This document shows, one piece after another, positions 17,135 to 25,478 of a stretch of 64,000 bases of DNA (its first letter is position 1; every line of letters begins with the position of its first letter). The notes beneath the pieces were generated by a model that saw only the letters and a list, made by a program, of their open reading frames with translations, was not told where the DNA came from and made no database searches. Where the stretch lies: the NCBI GenBank assembly GCA_965276755.1, contig OZ255625.1, positions 558,001-622,000 on the forward strand. The letters run 5' to 3'. The position numbers were made by a program, and so were the translations under genes. Source of the DNA: CAJCIS01 sp965276755 (GTDB lineage: Bacteria; Pseudomonadota; Alphaproteobacteria; Acetobacterales; Acetobacteraceae).

Positions 17135-17408
17135 CTAATCCATCCGAAGTGTCACCCAGTTTGAGACGAGAGGCGTTGACACGGTGCTGTGTTGTTTTCG
17201 CCAGATGAACGAGATAAAATAGCTGTGTTTCGACTCAAGCACATACAATGATGTTATAGAAACCAATTCTGTGCGGCTCGTTCCGCGCCTGAGAGTAATA
17301 GGGTGGCCGCCTCCAAGCTTCGGGATTTCACTCTTACCTGCTACCCAAAGACCACGCTTTGTAAGAGCAGGTTGATGCCCATCCTGGTCGTGAATCCTTA
17401 CGTCAAAG
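17135..17408 (-). pseudogene. 3' part of a small gene interrupted by the IS256-family element
   Basis: This fragment begins in the 8-bp target duplication and encodes about 90 residues, from FDVRIHDQDGHQPAL to WVTLRMD. Joined to 18813-18984 after removing the element and one copy of the duplication, it gives one uninterrupted frame of 146 codons including the stop. The same codon phase is found on both sides (TTT GAC then GTA). The product is beta-rich and unrecognised. Base composition is lower in GC than its neighbours, suggesting acquired DNA. Read alone, the fragment appears as a false ORF starting inside the element at 17452. Confidence 0.72.
17401..17408. repeat. Target-site duplication, left copy
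   Basis: The octamer CGTCAAAG abuts the outer edge of the left terminal repeat; an identical copy is at 18813-18820. Eight bases is normal for IS256-family insertion. Confidence 0.85.
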
Positions 17409-17435
17409 GGCAGTGCAACCTTTTTTCTGTAAATT
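17409..17435. repeat. Terminal inverted repeat, transposase 3' side
   Basis: Tip GGCAGTGCAACC, then TTTTTTCTGTAAATT. Aligned with the reverse complement of 18786-18812 it matches at AGTGCA, at several intervening positions and over the whole TTTCTGTAAATT core. Confidence 0.85.
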
Positions 17436-17465
17436 CTCGTGAGGTGGTTCATTCCGGCTACGCTT

Positions 17466-18632
17466 CTATGTGTCTAGTGTGAGGTAGATTTTGCCGTTCA
17501 TCCACTCCTCGTCGCATTCTGCCAGCAGGGCGGAGACGAGGCGCAGGCAGGATGCGGCGTTGGGGAAGATGGAGGCAACCCGTGTGCGGCGTTTGAGTTC
17601 GCGGTTGATGCGTTCGAGGCCGTTGGTCGTGCGCAATCTTATGCGGTGGGCTTGCGGGAGGTCGAACACGGCAAAGCCCATGGGAAGGTTCTGTTCGGCC
17701 CATGTGGCAAGTTTCGGCGCGTCCGTCGCCCAGAGTTCGATCGCCTGGCGCAGCAGCCGTTCGGCTTCTGCCTTGTCGGGCGCATTGAAGATCGCGCGTA
17801 TCCGCCCTGCGACCGGCTTGCGCTGATCCAGCTTTGTGACGTAGGCCTGGGCATTCTGCTGCAAATGGAATTGGCAGCGCTGCCATGGCACACTTGGCAG
17901 GGTGGCGCGGCGCGCGGCCTTCAAGCCTGCATGATCGTCCGACACGATGAACTTTACCCCGCGCAACCCGCGCGCAATGAGGCTATCGAGAAATTCCCGC
18001 CAATGCTGTTCGGCCTCGGAAAATGCGACCGATACGCCGAGCACGCGCCGTTTGCCGTCGGCCGTCACGCCGATTGCGACAAGCACGGCGCAATCGAGCA
18101 GGCGGCCTTCTTCGCGGATGCGTTCATAGCGGGCATCGAGCAAGAGATACGGGGTATCGCCGAGCGGTCGCTCGCGCCAGGCGGCAAGCCCCTCGTCGAG
18201 CTGCTCGGTGGCGCGGCTGACCTGGGTTGAGGAAATAGCGATGTCCGGCCCGAGCAAGGCCTGCAGCACGGTGATCACCTTGCGGGTTGATACGCCTTGC
18301 ACATACATTTCGGCCAATGCGAGGTTGAGCGCGCGCTCGGTGCGGGTGCCCTTGTCGAGGGCGCTTGGGTAAAATCCGCCGCCGCGCACCTGCGGCACGT
18401 CGAACGTTTGCTCGCCCACCCGGGTCATGACGGTTTTTGGTTTGAAACCATTGGCGTAATCGGCACGAACCGGGGTGCGTTCATGAGGTTTGGCATTGAG
18501 GAATTGCGCGCGTTCGATTTTGCTGGCTTCATTGACCAGGATGCGCAGCGCCTCGCCGGCGCCGTCCAGTCCGTTGTCGAGCAGGGCCGAGAAGGCGGCC
18601 TCCAGGGGATGATGTTCTACGCGTTGTGCCAT
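17466..18632 (-). CDS. IS256-family (Mutator) transposase
   Basis: A 388-residue DDE transposase. Catalytic acidic residues are visible in LLLDARYERIRE (first Asp), VSDDHAGLKAA (second Asp) and NGLERINRELKRRTR (Glu, with the family-typical R-x-x-x-R following). The CQFHLQQNAQAYV segment is the C/H motif of the Mutator class. The start is the ATG at 18632, preceded by GGAG; a TTG at 18674 would add 14 odd residues. Full length with no frameshift. It moves the element by cut-copy transposition. Confidence 0.95.
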   Translation of the reverse strand: MAQRVEHHPLEAAFSALLDNGLDGAGEALRILVNEASKIERAQFLNAKPHERTPVRADYANGFKPKTVMTRVGEQTFDVPQVRGGGFYPSALDKGTRTERALNLALAEMYVQGVSTRKVITVLQALLGPDIAISSTQVSRATEQLDEGLAAWRERPLGDTPYLLLDARYERIREEGRLLDCAVLVAIGVTADGKRRVLGVSVAFSEAEQHWREFLDSLIARGLRGVKFIVSDDHAGLKAARRATLPSVPWQRCQFHLQQNAQAYVTKLDQRKPVAGRIRAIFNAPDKAEAERLLRQAIELWATDAPKLATWAEQNLPMGFAVFDLPQAHRIRLRTTNGLERINRELKRRTRVASIFPNAASCLRLVSALLAECDEEWMNGKIYLTLDT

Positions 18633-18690
18633 GATACAAGCTCCGTCGCTGGGTGATAGGATGGGCCGAAGCAATCACCTCCCGATAGGT

Positions 18691-18784
18691 CTTGGCCGGC
18701 TCGGTTTGCCGGGGCCGTCCTGCGCACTTCGGGCGCAAGCGCCCTCGTTGCTTCGGACGGCCCCGGCAAACCGAGCCGGCCAAG
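18691..18784. repeat. Perfect inverted repeat (30-bp arms) inside the insertion sequence
   Basis: Left arm 18691-18720 and right arm 18755-18784 are exact reverse complements (opening CTTGGCCGGCTCGG, closing CCGAGCCGGCCAAG). The 34-base loop contains a second hairpin, GGGCGC-AA-GCGCCC (18731-18744). The structure lies between the right terminal repeat and the transposase start, so outside transcripts entering the element would have to pass through it. Confidence 0.92.
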
Positions 18785-18785
18785 C

Positions 18786-18812
18786 AATTTACAGAAACGA
18801 TGGTGCACTAAC
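18786..18812. repeat. Terminal inverted repeat, transposase 5' side
   Basis: AATTTACAGAAACGATGGTG then CACTAAC, the inverted partner of 17409-17435. It begins one base after the large hairpin. Confidence 0.85.
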
Positions 18813-18820
18813 CGTCAAAG
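18813..18820. repeat. Target-site duplication, right copy
   Basis: CGTCAAAG, identical to 17401-17408, immediately outside the element. Confidence 0.85.
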
Positions 18821-18984
18821 TCGAGTTCACCATGGAACTGCCCGCCATTCTCTTGAGGGAGGAGGGCACCGATGACACCTACATTCCATTGAATCACTTT
18901 AACTATACCATCATGTCCGGCCGAAACTACCTGATTGTCGGGGATCGCCTGAAGCGTGAACTCTGACTCCGAGGCGCCAGCCAT
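18813..18984 (-). pseudogene. 5' part of the gene interrupted by the IS256-family element
   Basis: The fragment starts at the ATG at 18984 (MAGASESEFTLQAIPDN) and runs to ELDFD, where the insertion sequence follows the 8-bp duplication. The rebuilt product would be 145 residues with 17135-17408. An alternative start upstream is possible because the residues before the ATG (ALAATSLACST) look like the end of a signal peptide, but no start codon is found for it in this frame. The product is not recognised. Confidence 0.68.
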
Positions 18985-19217
18985 GGTACTGCAAGCAAGC
19001 GACGTGGCCGCCAGCGCCTGTCCGAGGCAAAAGGCCTGAACGCAGCCATTGGCACCGTCCGGCGGATGAGCGCCGCTCTTATAAGCCCGCCGCGGCTTTG
19101 GCGCCGCTTCAGTGAGTTGGCATAATCTCCCTTCTGCGACTTTCGGGTCTCTTTGCGGCCTCGCCGTGCTGGCGCTACATGGTTCCAAAATGACAAACCG
19201 CCCCGCGGGAGACCTCC

Positions 19218-20717
19218 ATGACGCGCCACATCGACCACTTCATCGGCGGCAGACACACACCGGGCATCTCCGGCCGCACAGCCCCTGTCTTTGACCCCAA
19301 CACTGGCGAGACCCAGGCCACTGTCGGCCTCGCCTCGACGGGTGAAGTTCAGGCGGTGATTGCCAACTCAGCCGCCGCCCAGCCCGCCTGGGGTGCCACC
19401 AACCCGCAGCGCCGCGCCCGCGTGATGATGCGCTTCGTCGAGCTGATCAATCGCGACATGGCAGCGCTCGCCCGCATGCTCTCCTCCGAGCACGGCAAGA
19501 CGCTGGCCGATGCGCGTGGCGACATTCAGCGCGGCCTGGAGGTCGTGGAGTTCGCCATCGGCATTCCGCATTTGCTCAAGGGCGAATACACGGAATCCGC
19601 AGGCACCGGCATAGACGTCTATTCCATGCGCCAGCCGCTTGGCGTGGTCGCGGGCATCACGCCCTTCAACTTCCCGGCCATGATACCGCTATGGAAGGCA
19701 GCACCCGCGCTGGCTTGCGGCAATGCCTTCATTTTGAAACCTTCTGAGCGCGACCCATCGGTGCCGGTGATGCTGGCCGAACTGTTCCTGGAGGCAGGCG
19801 GCCCGCCTGGCATCTTCAACGTCGTCCACGGCGACCGGGAGGCGGTTGACGCGCTGCTGACCGACCCGCGCATCATGGCCGTGGGCTTTGTCGGCTCCAG
19901 CGCAATTGCCAATTACATCTACGCAACCGCGGCTCAGCACGGCAAACGCGCGCAATGCTTTGGTGGTGCGAAGAACCACATGATCATTATGCCGGACGCC
20001 GACATGGACCAGGCGGTGGATGCACTGATCGGCGCCGGCTACGGCTCGGCCGGGGAGCGCTGCATGGCCATTTCGGTTGCCGTGCCCGTGGGTGAAAAGA
20101 CGGCCAACACGCTGGTTGAAAAACTCGTGCCGCGCGTGGAGGCGCTGCGTGTCGGCCACAGCCTCGATGACGGCGCCGATTACGGCCCGTTGGTCACGCG
20201 TGAGGCGATGGAGCGGGTGCGCGATTATATCGGCGTGGGCGAAGCGGAAGGGGCGAGCCTGCTGGTCGATGGGCGGGATTTCCGCCTGCAGGGGCACGAA
20301 GGCGGCTTTTTCATGGGTGGTAGCCTGTTCGATCACGTCACCCCCGAAATGCGCATCTGGAAGGAAGAGATTTTTGGCCCTGTGCTGAGCATTGCGCGTG
20401 CGCCCGATTACGAGGCGGCGCTGCGCCTACCCAACGAGCACGAATACGGCAACGGTGTTGCCATATTCACGCGCGATGGCGACACGGCGCGCGATTTCAC
20501 CGCGCGGGTGAATGTGGGCATGGTGGGTATCAACGTGCCTATTCCGGTGCCTATTGCCTATCATACGTTTGGTGGCTGGAAGCGCAGCGGTTTTGGCGAT
20601 CTCAACCAGCACGGCCCTGATTCGGTGCGGTTTTACACGAAGACAAAGACGGTGACGCAGCGTTGGACACCGGGGGCCAAGGAAGGCGCATCCTTCGTCA
20701 TTCCGACAATGTTCTAA
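19218..20717 (+). CDS. mmsA: CoA-acylating methylmalonate-semialdehyde dehydrogenase
   Basis: A 499-residue aldehyde dehydrogenase that converts methylmalonate semialdehyde to propionyl-CoA, the last step of valine breakdown (and part of inositol and thymine breakdown). Family features are GITPFNFPAMIPLWK, GFVGSSAIANYIY and the catalytic Cys282 in GERCMAIS. The CoA-acylating clade is indicated by the GGAKNHMIIMPDADMD stretch. It heads a three-gene valine unit with the acyl-CoA dehydrogenase and mmsB. Family B copy B7 separates it from the next gene. Confidence 0.95.
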   Translation: MTRHIDHFIGGRHTPGISGRTAPVFDPNTGETQATVGLASTGEVQAVIANSAAAQPAWGATNPQRRARVMMRFVELINRDMAALARMLSSEHGKTLADARGDIQRGLEVVEFAIGIPHLLKGEYTESAGTGIDVYSMRQPLGVVAGITPFNFPAMIPLWKAAPALACGNAFILKPSERDPSVPVMLAELFLEAGGPPGIFNVVHGDREAVDALLTDPRIMAVGFVGSSAIANYIYATAAQHGKRAQCFGGAKNHMIIMPDADMDQAVDALIGAGYGSAGERCMAISVAVPVGEKTANTLVEKLVPRVEALRVGHSLDDGADYGPLVTREAMERVRDYIGVGEAEGASLLVDGRDFRLQGHEGGFFMGGSLFDHVTPEMRIWKEEIFGPVLSIARAPDYEAALRLPNEHEYGNGVAIFTRDGDTARDFTARVNVGMVGINVPIPVPIAYHTFGGWKRSGFGDLNQHGPDSVRFYTKTKTVTQRWTPGAKEGASFVIPTMF

Positions 20718-20722
20718 TTGAT

Positions 20723-20761
20723 GACGGGGGGTCTGGGGGGGATGGCACATCCCCCCCAGCT
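20723..20761 (+). repeat. Family B interspersed hairpin (copy B7)
   Basis: GACGGGGGGTCTGGGGGGGATG-GCA-CATCCCCCCCAG, 5 bases after the mmsA stop and 22 bases upstream of the next start. It is internal to a same-strand operon, so it cannot be a full terminator if the genes are co-transcribed. Confidence 0.88.
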
Positions 20762-20783
20762 CTTCCCTTTACGGAGACTTGTG

Positions 20784-21938
20784 ATGGACGCCCTGCCCTC
20801 CTCGCCCGCTTTTGCCCGTTTCGGTCTGACCGAGGACCAACTCGCCCTCCGCGACATGGCGCTTGGTTTCGCGCGCGAACAGATCGCGCCGCATGCGCTG
20901 GAATGGGACCAGACGCACCACCTGCCCTTGCCCGTTCTGCGTCAGGCCGCAGCACTCGGCATGGGTGCGATTTATTGCCGCGAAGAATTCGGCGGATCAG
21001 GCCTGGGCCGTCATGATGCCGCAATCATCTTCGAATCGCTCGCCACCGGCTGCCCGGCGATTTCGGCCTTTCTTTCGATCCACAATATGGTCACCTGGAT
21101 GATCGACCGCTACGGCAATGCCGAGCAGCGCGGCCGTCTCATCCCCGTCATGGCACCGATGGATCTGATCGGTGCCTACTGCCTGACCGAGCCTGGTTCA
21201 GGCTCCGATGCCGCGGCCTTGCGCACGCGCGCGGTGCGTGACGATCAGATGTATGTGCTGGATGGCGTCAAGCAATTCATCTCCGGCGCGGGCGTGGCGG
21301 ATATCTACTTGGTGATTGCGCGCGCCGAGGCGGGCATTACCGCCTTTATCGTCGAGCGCGACACGCCCGGACTATCCTTCGGTGCGGCCGAGAAGAAAAT
21401 GGGCTGGAACGCCCAGCCTACGCGTCAGGTCATCATGGAGGGCGTGCGCGTGCCCGCGCATAATCGCCTGGGCGAGGAAGGCCAGGGCTTTCGCATGGCC
21501 ATGAGCGGCCTGGATGGCGGCCGCCTCAATATCGGTGCGTGCTCGCTGGGCGGCGCGCAATCGGCCATCGACAAGACGCTGGCCTATATGCGCGAGCGGC
21601 GCGCCTTCGGCCAGGCAATCGACCGGTTCCAGGCTTTGCAGTTCCGGCTTGCCGACATGGCGACAGGCCTGGAGGCCGCACGCACGCTGCTCTGGCGCGC
21701 TGCCTGCGCGCTGGATGAGAAAGCGCCTGACGCCACCAAGCTTTGCGCCATGGCCAAACGGTTTGCCACGGACACGGGGTTTGCCATTGCCAATGATGCG
21801 CTGCAGTTGCATGGGGGATATGGATACTTAGCCGAATATGGGGTGGAGAAGATTGTGCGCGATCTTCGGGTTCACCAGATTTTGGAGGGCACGAACGAAA
21901 TCATGCGCGTTATTATTGCGCGTTCCATGATTAAATAA
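20784..21938 (+). CDS. Acyl-CoA dehydrogenase, probably isobutyryl-CoA dehydrogenase
   Basis: A 384-residue FAD-dependent acyl-CoA dehydrogenase. Visible family signatures are AYCLTEPGSGSDAAAL (FAD/substrate contact), FGQAIDRFQALQFRLADM, GGYGYLAEYGVEKIVRD and the catalytic-base segment ILEGTNEIMRV. Placement between mmsA and mmsB points to isobutyryl-CoA as substrate, oxidised to methacrylyl-CoA in valine breakdown. The start ATG at 20784 is preceded by CGGAGA. The specificity is inferred from context only. Confidence 0.9.
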   Translation: MDALPSSPAFARFGLTEDQLALRDMALGFAREQIAPHALEWDQTHHLPLPVLRQAAALGMGAIYCREEFGGSGLGRHDAAIIFESLATGCPAISAFLSIHNMVTWMIDRYGNAEQRGRLIPVMAPMDLIGAYCLTEPGSGSDAAALRTRAVRDDQMYVLDGVKQFISGAGVADIYLVIARAEAGITAFIVERDTPGLSFGAAEKKMGWNAQPTRQVIMEGVRVPAHNRLGEEGQGFRMAMSGLDGGRLNIGACSLGGAQSAIDKTLAYMRERRAFGQAIDRFQALQFRLADMATGLEAARTLLWRAACALDEKAPDATKLCAMAKRFATDTGFAIANDALQLHGGYGYLAEYGVEKIVRDLRVHQILEGTNEIMRVIIARSMIK

Positions 21939-21951
21939 GCCGGGAGAAGAA

Positions 21952-22054
21952 TTGGGGGAGATGTGCCATCCCCCCCAAACCCCCCGTCAATTTTGAGGGC
22001 CTAGCCTAAAATAATGACGGGGGGTTTGGGGGGGATGGCACATCTCCCCCAATC
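21952..22054. repeat. Head-to-head family B pair (copies B8 and B9)
   Basis: B8 (21952-21988, reverse) and B9 (22016-22054, forward) face each other with their CCCCCCGTC/GACGGGGGG ends inward. The 27-base spacer contains GGCCTAGCCTAAAATAAT. B9 is followed by CTTCTTAAGGAG, the ribosome site of mmsB, 17 bases from its ATG. Confidence 0.9.
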
Positions 22055-22071
22055 TTCTTAAGGAGTCCCAC

Positions 22072-22959
22072 ATGGCGCGCATCGCATTCATCGGCCTCGG
22101 CAACATGGGCGGCCCCATGGCGGCCAACCTCGTCCGCGCCAGCCACGACGTCACCGGCTTCGACCTCTCCGCCCAAGCGCTCGACGCCGCCCGCGCCGCA
22201 GGAATAAAGACCGCCCAGCACGCAGCCGAAGCCGTCCGCGACGCCGAATTCGTCATCACCATGCTGCCCGCCGGCGCGCACGTGTTGCGTGTCTATACCG
22301 ACCTGCTGCCCCATGCGCCCAGTCGCGCCATCTTCATAGACTCCTCCACGATCAATGTCGCCAGCGCCCGCGCGGCGCACGATCAGGCGAGCAAGGCCGG
22401 CATGCGCACGCTTGATGCGCCGGTCTCCGGCGGCGTGGGCGGCGCCGCCGCGGGCAGCCTCACCTTCATGGTGGGCGGCGACACGGAAGCCTTCGACGCC
22501 GCGCAATCTGTCCTGTCGGCAATGGGCAAGCGTATCGTGCATTGTGGTGACGCCGGTGCCGGTCAGGCCGCCAAGATCTGCAACAACATGATCCTGGGCA
22601 TTTCCATGATCGCAGTCAGCGAAGCCTTTGTGTTGGGCGAGAAACTCGGCTTGTCGCATCAGGCGCTTTACGACGTCGCCTCCACCTCGTCAGGACAGTG
22701 CTGGTCACTGACGACCTATTGTCCCGTCCCTGGCCCCGTTCCCGCGAGCCCGGCCAACAACGCCTACAAGCCGGGCTTTGCCACGGCATTGATGCTCAAG
22801 GACCTCAAGCTTGCGCGCGAGGCCGCGCGTGCGGGTGGCGTCGATACCGCCCTTGGCCAACTTGCGGCCAATCTGTATGATGCCTACAGCCAGTCAGGCG
22901 GCAGCGAGATGGATTTCTCTGCAATCATTGCTGACGTTCGAGCCAGGTCTGCGGGGTGA
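22072..22959 (+). CDS. mmsB: 3-hydroxyisobutyrate dehydrogenase
   Basis: A 295-residue NAD-dependent dehydrogenase oxidising 3-hydroxyisobutyrate to methylmalonate semialdehyde, the substrate of MmsA. The Rossmann motif FIGLGNMGGPMAANL opens the protein. The substrate loop is DAPVSGGVGGAAAGSLTFMV and the catalytic Lys lies in GAGQAAKICNNM. Together with mmsA and the acyl-CoA dehydrogenase it covers most of lower valine catabolism. The enoyl-CoA hydratase and 3-hydroxyisobutyryl-CoA hydrolase genes are not in the window. Confidence 0.95.
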   Translation: MARIAFIGLGNMGGPMAANLVRASHDVTGFDLSAQALDAARAAGIKTAQHAAEAVRDAEFVITMLPAGAHVLRVYTDLLPHAPSRAIFIDSSTINVASARAAHDQASKAGMRTLDAPVSGGVGGAAAGSLTFMVGGDTEAFDAAQSVLSAMGKRIVHCGDAGAGQAAKICNNMILGISMIAVSEAFVLGEKLGLSHQALYDVASTSSGQCWSLTTYCPVPGPVPASPANNAYKPGFATALMLKDLKLAREAARAGGVDTALGQLAANLYDAYSQSGGSEMDFSAIIADVRARSAG

Positions 22960-23282
22960 TCGTGCGCAGCGGCTGGAATTGATGCAAAGACCGATTGCTG
23001 CGGGCCTTGCGCTGCGCCGGAGAAATGGTCAAAGCAGCGCGGCAATATCGGAGCCGCCACATGACCGAAATCCAACACGCAAGCCCGCCCCTAATTAATC
23101 ATGGTCAGCGCCAGAAAGTGCCTGCTTTCGCCCGCTACCGGGGCACATCGGCCTGGCGCAAGAACCGTAGACGCGTTCGTGCCTATGCTTGGTTCCAATC
23201 AGTGGCAAAGCAACGCGCTCTGGCGTCCAGGCATGCCGCAATCGACGGCGGCTTCACAGAATAGCGGTCGACATCGCAACGG
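22960..23282. other. Intergenic stretch without a supported gene
   Basis: About 320 bases between the converging mmsB and PDZ-protein genes. Short frames on both strands exist, but none has a recognisable motif, a plausible ribosome site or coding character. I see no repeat of family A or B and no tRNA. Confidence 0.4.
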
Positions 23283-24020
23283 CTAAGGCTGCCCTCGCGC
23301 GTCCCACGCGCCTGCGGACGCAGGCGCGTGCTGCTGCTGTCGATGAGAAAAGCATCCAAGTTCGTAGCAGCCCAGCAACGCGGCCGCGCCGACGCCTATG
23401 GCGACCTTCTCACGCGTTGACATTCCCTCGTGCACCGAAGCACCTGTTGCCGACGCTACGGTAACACGCACCCGCTGCGCCTGCGCAGGGCCGCCATTGA
23501 CGGGAATGTAGTCGATGTTGACGGCATCGCCCGGCCGCATTGCACCGACATAGCCGACGAATGCACCCAAATTATCGAAGACCCGGCCATTTACAGCGAT
23601 GATCTGGTCCCCGGCAGCAAGGCCCGCGTGCTGGCCCGGCGAGCCGGACCGCACGCCCCTTATGCGCAGAATGTTGAAGCTCATGCCATCGTCGTTGATC
23701 TGCGGACCTTCCTGGATCGCCAGCCCCAGCGATCCACCCCCACGCGGCATGCCCGCCGCTTCCCGCGCCGAGAGCAGCCGATAACCCATGGGATTATCCG
23801 CCCGCGCCCGATCCGAATAAACGAGCTGACCGGCTAGAAGCAGACCGGCCAGCGTAACACTCAATGCGCGGGTGCGTTGTGCAATAAGCAGCCTCATGCG
23901 CTTTTCTGCCGTTAGGGTGTCTGGCTGCCGACTTGGTGCGGTTTCGCTCAGGGACTTCAGGTCAGCCGCAGCTATGCCCATGGCCTCACTGCCCGTCATA
24001 TCGCTCATGAACGTCTCCAC
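23283..24020 (-). CDS. PDZ-domain protein with N-terminal membrane/signal segment
   Basis: Up to 245 residues. A hydrophobic stretch (SVTLAGLLLAGQLVY, about residues 54-68) is followed by a PDZ domain: MSFNILRIRGVRSGSPGQHAGLAAGDQIIAVNGRVF is the usual PDZ core, with the GLAAGDQI turn. There is no protease domain, so this looks like a stand-alone PDZ adaptor in the periplasm or an anchored scaffold. The C-terminal end is His- and Gln-rich (SHRQQQH) after a short hydrophobic segment. The start may instead be the ATG at 23897 (MRLLIAQRTRAL), which would make a normal signal peptide. Confidence 0.75.
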   Translation of the reverse strand: METFMSDMTGSEAMGIAAADLKSLSETAPSRQPDTLTAEKRMRLLIAQRTRALSVTLAGLLLAGQLVYSDRARADNPMGYRLLSAREAAGMPRGGGSLGLAIQEGPQINDDGMSFNILRIRGVRSGSPGQHAGLAAGDQIIAVNGRVFDNLGAFVGYVGAMRPGDAVNIDYIPVNGGPAQAQRVRVTVASATGASVHEGMSTREKVAIGVGAAALLGCYELGCFSHRQQQHAPASAGAWDARGQP

Positions 24021-24056
24021 GCGGTGGCCGAGGCCAAGTTCCCGGCCCTTCGCCTG

Positions 24057-25466
24057 TCAGGCTCTATCAAGACCCTGCACGATTTCTTCGGTCATCTTCT
24101 TCGCGTCGCCAAACAGCATCATCGTATTCGGGCGGAAAAACAGCTCGTTATCCACGCCCGCATACCCTGACGCCATCGATCGCTTGACGAACAGCACCGT
24201 GCGCGCGCGGTCCACCTCCAAAATCGGCATGCCGTAAATCGCCGATTTCGGATCCGTCTTGGCCGCGGGGTTGGTCACGTCATTCGCGCCGATCACGTAG
24301 ACCACGTCCGCGGTCGCGAACTCGTTGTTAATCTGCTCCAGCTCGAAGACTTCGTCATAAGGCACGTTGGCCTCGGCCAACAGAACGTTCATGTGCCCGG
24401 GCATGCGCCCGGCGACGGGATGGATGGCGTATTTCACCTCCACACCTTCGGCCTTGAGCTTGTCTGCCATTTCGCGCAGCGCGTGCTGGGCCTGGGCGAC
24501 GGCCATGCCGTAGCCGGGCACGATAATGACTTTGGACGCGTTCTTCATGATGAAGGCGGCATCATCGGCGTTGCCCGCTTTGACCGTGCGGTCGCCACCC
24601 GGGCCGCCGAGTGCGGCCGCCCCGCCGGTATCGGTGCCGAAGCCCCCCAGCAGCACGTTGAAAATGCTGCGGTTCATGCCCTTACACATGACGTAGGACA
24701 GAATGGCACCCGATGCGCCCACCAGCGCGCCCGTAATGATCAGCGCGAGGTTGCCGATGGTAAAGCCGATGCCGCACGCCGCCCAGCCCGAATAACTGTT
24801 CAGCATGGACACCACGACAGGCATGTCTGCCCCGCCGATCGGAATGATGAGCAAAAAGCCGAGTGCGATCGCCAGCGCCGCGATCATCCAGAAGATCGGC
24901 TGCACACCGCTGGTGACGAAATAGACGATCAGCACCAGCAGCAGCAGTCCCAGCCCCAGATTGATCTGATGCTGGTAGCGGAATGTGATCGGCGTACCTT
25001 TCATCAGCGCCTGCAACTTGGCAAAGGCGATCAGTGACCCCGAAAACGTAATCGCGCCCACCGCAAGCCCGATCGACATCTCGACCAGGCTTTCGGTGTG
25101 GATGTGGTGCGGCACGCCGATGCCGAAGGCCTGCGGTGCATTCAGCGCGGCCGCCGCCACGAAAACCGCGGCCAGGCCAACCAGCGAATGAAACGCGGCA
25201 ACCAATTGCGGCAATGCGGTCATCTGGATGCGACGCGCAATGACCGCGCCCGCCGTGCCGCCGATCGCCACGCCGAGCGCGATCAGCACGTAACCGCTGC
25301 CGGCCATGCCCGGCCGCGCCAGTGTGGCCACCGCCGCAATCGCCATGCCGATCATGCCGAACTGGTTGCCGCGCCGCGATGTCACCGGGCTGGACAAGCC
25401 ACGGAGCGCCAGGATGAAGAGAACCGCCGCGACGAGATAAAGCAGCGAGATGATGTCAGGGAACAT
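24057..25466 (-). CDS. pntB: NAD(P) transhydrogenase subunit beta
   Basis: A 469-residue inner-membrane protein: nine or so membrane spans (dII) followed by a cytosolic NADP-binding domain (dIII). The dIII fingerprint is IVPGYGMAVAQAQHALREM, with HPVAGRMPGHMNVLLAEANVPYD and VIGANDVTNPAA following. It works with PntA1 and PntA2 to drive NADPH formation from NADH by proton entry. The start is the ATG at 25466, 12 bases after the pntA2 stop, in the order pntA1-pntA2-pntB. Confidence 0.96.
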   Translation of the reverse strand: MFPDIISLLYLVAAVLFILALRGLSSPVTSRRGNQFGMIGMAIAAVATLARPGMAGSGYVLIALGVAIGGTAGAVIARRIQMTALPQLVAAFHSLVGLAAVFVAAAALNAPQAFGIGVPHHIHTESLVEMSIGLAVGAITFSGSLIAFAKLQALMKGTPITFRYQHQINLGLGLLLLVLIVYFVTSGVQPIFWMIAALAIALGFLLIIPIGGADMPVVVSMLNSYSGWAACGIGFTIGNLALIITGALVGASGAILSYVMCKGMNRSIFNVLLGGFGTDTGGAAALGGPGGDRTVKAGNADDAAFIMKNASKVIIVPGYGMAVAQAQHALREMADKLKAEGVEVKYAIHPVAGRMPGHMNVLLAEANVPYDEVFELEQINNEFATADVVYVIGANDVTNPAAKTDPKSAIYGMPILEVDRARTVLFVKRSMASGYAGVDNELFFRPNTMMLFGDAKKMTEEIVQGLDRA

Positions 25467-25478
25467 GAGTGCTCGCGC

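Larger units (their letters stand above)
17409..18812 (-). mobile_element. IS256-family insertion sequence, complete, 1404 bp
   Basis: The element is bounded by imperfect inverted repeats of about 27 bp. Both ends share AGTGCA near the tip and an identical 12-base core, TTTCTGTAAATT, further in. An 8-bp direct repeat CGTCAAAG flanks it. Inside lie one Mutator-type transposase gene and, between the transposase start and the right end, a perfect 30-bp-arm hairpin. Ends, duplication and ORF all look intact, so the element could be active. It has inserted into a small gene whose frame can be rebuilt across the site. Confidence 0.9.

Noticed and set aside
17135..17452. Independent 105-residue gene starting at 17452
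   Set aside because: Its first 15 codons lie inside the insertion sequence; the rest is the 3' part of the interrupted gene.
18808..19188. Independent 126-residue gene on the minus strand
   Set aside because: Its end is created by the insertion sequence; only the part from 18984 belongs to the rebuilt gene, and the upstream part lacks coding character.
22995..23264. 89-residue ORF in the mmsB-PDZ gap
   Set aside because: Arg/Ala-rich chance frame with no recognisable feature.
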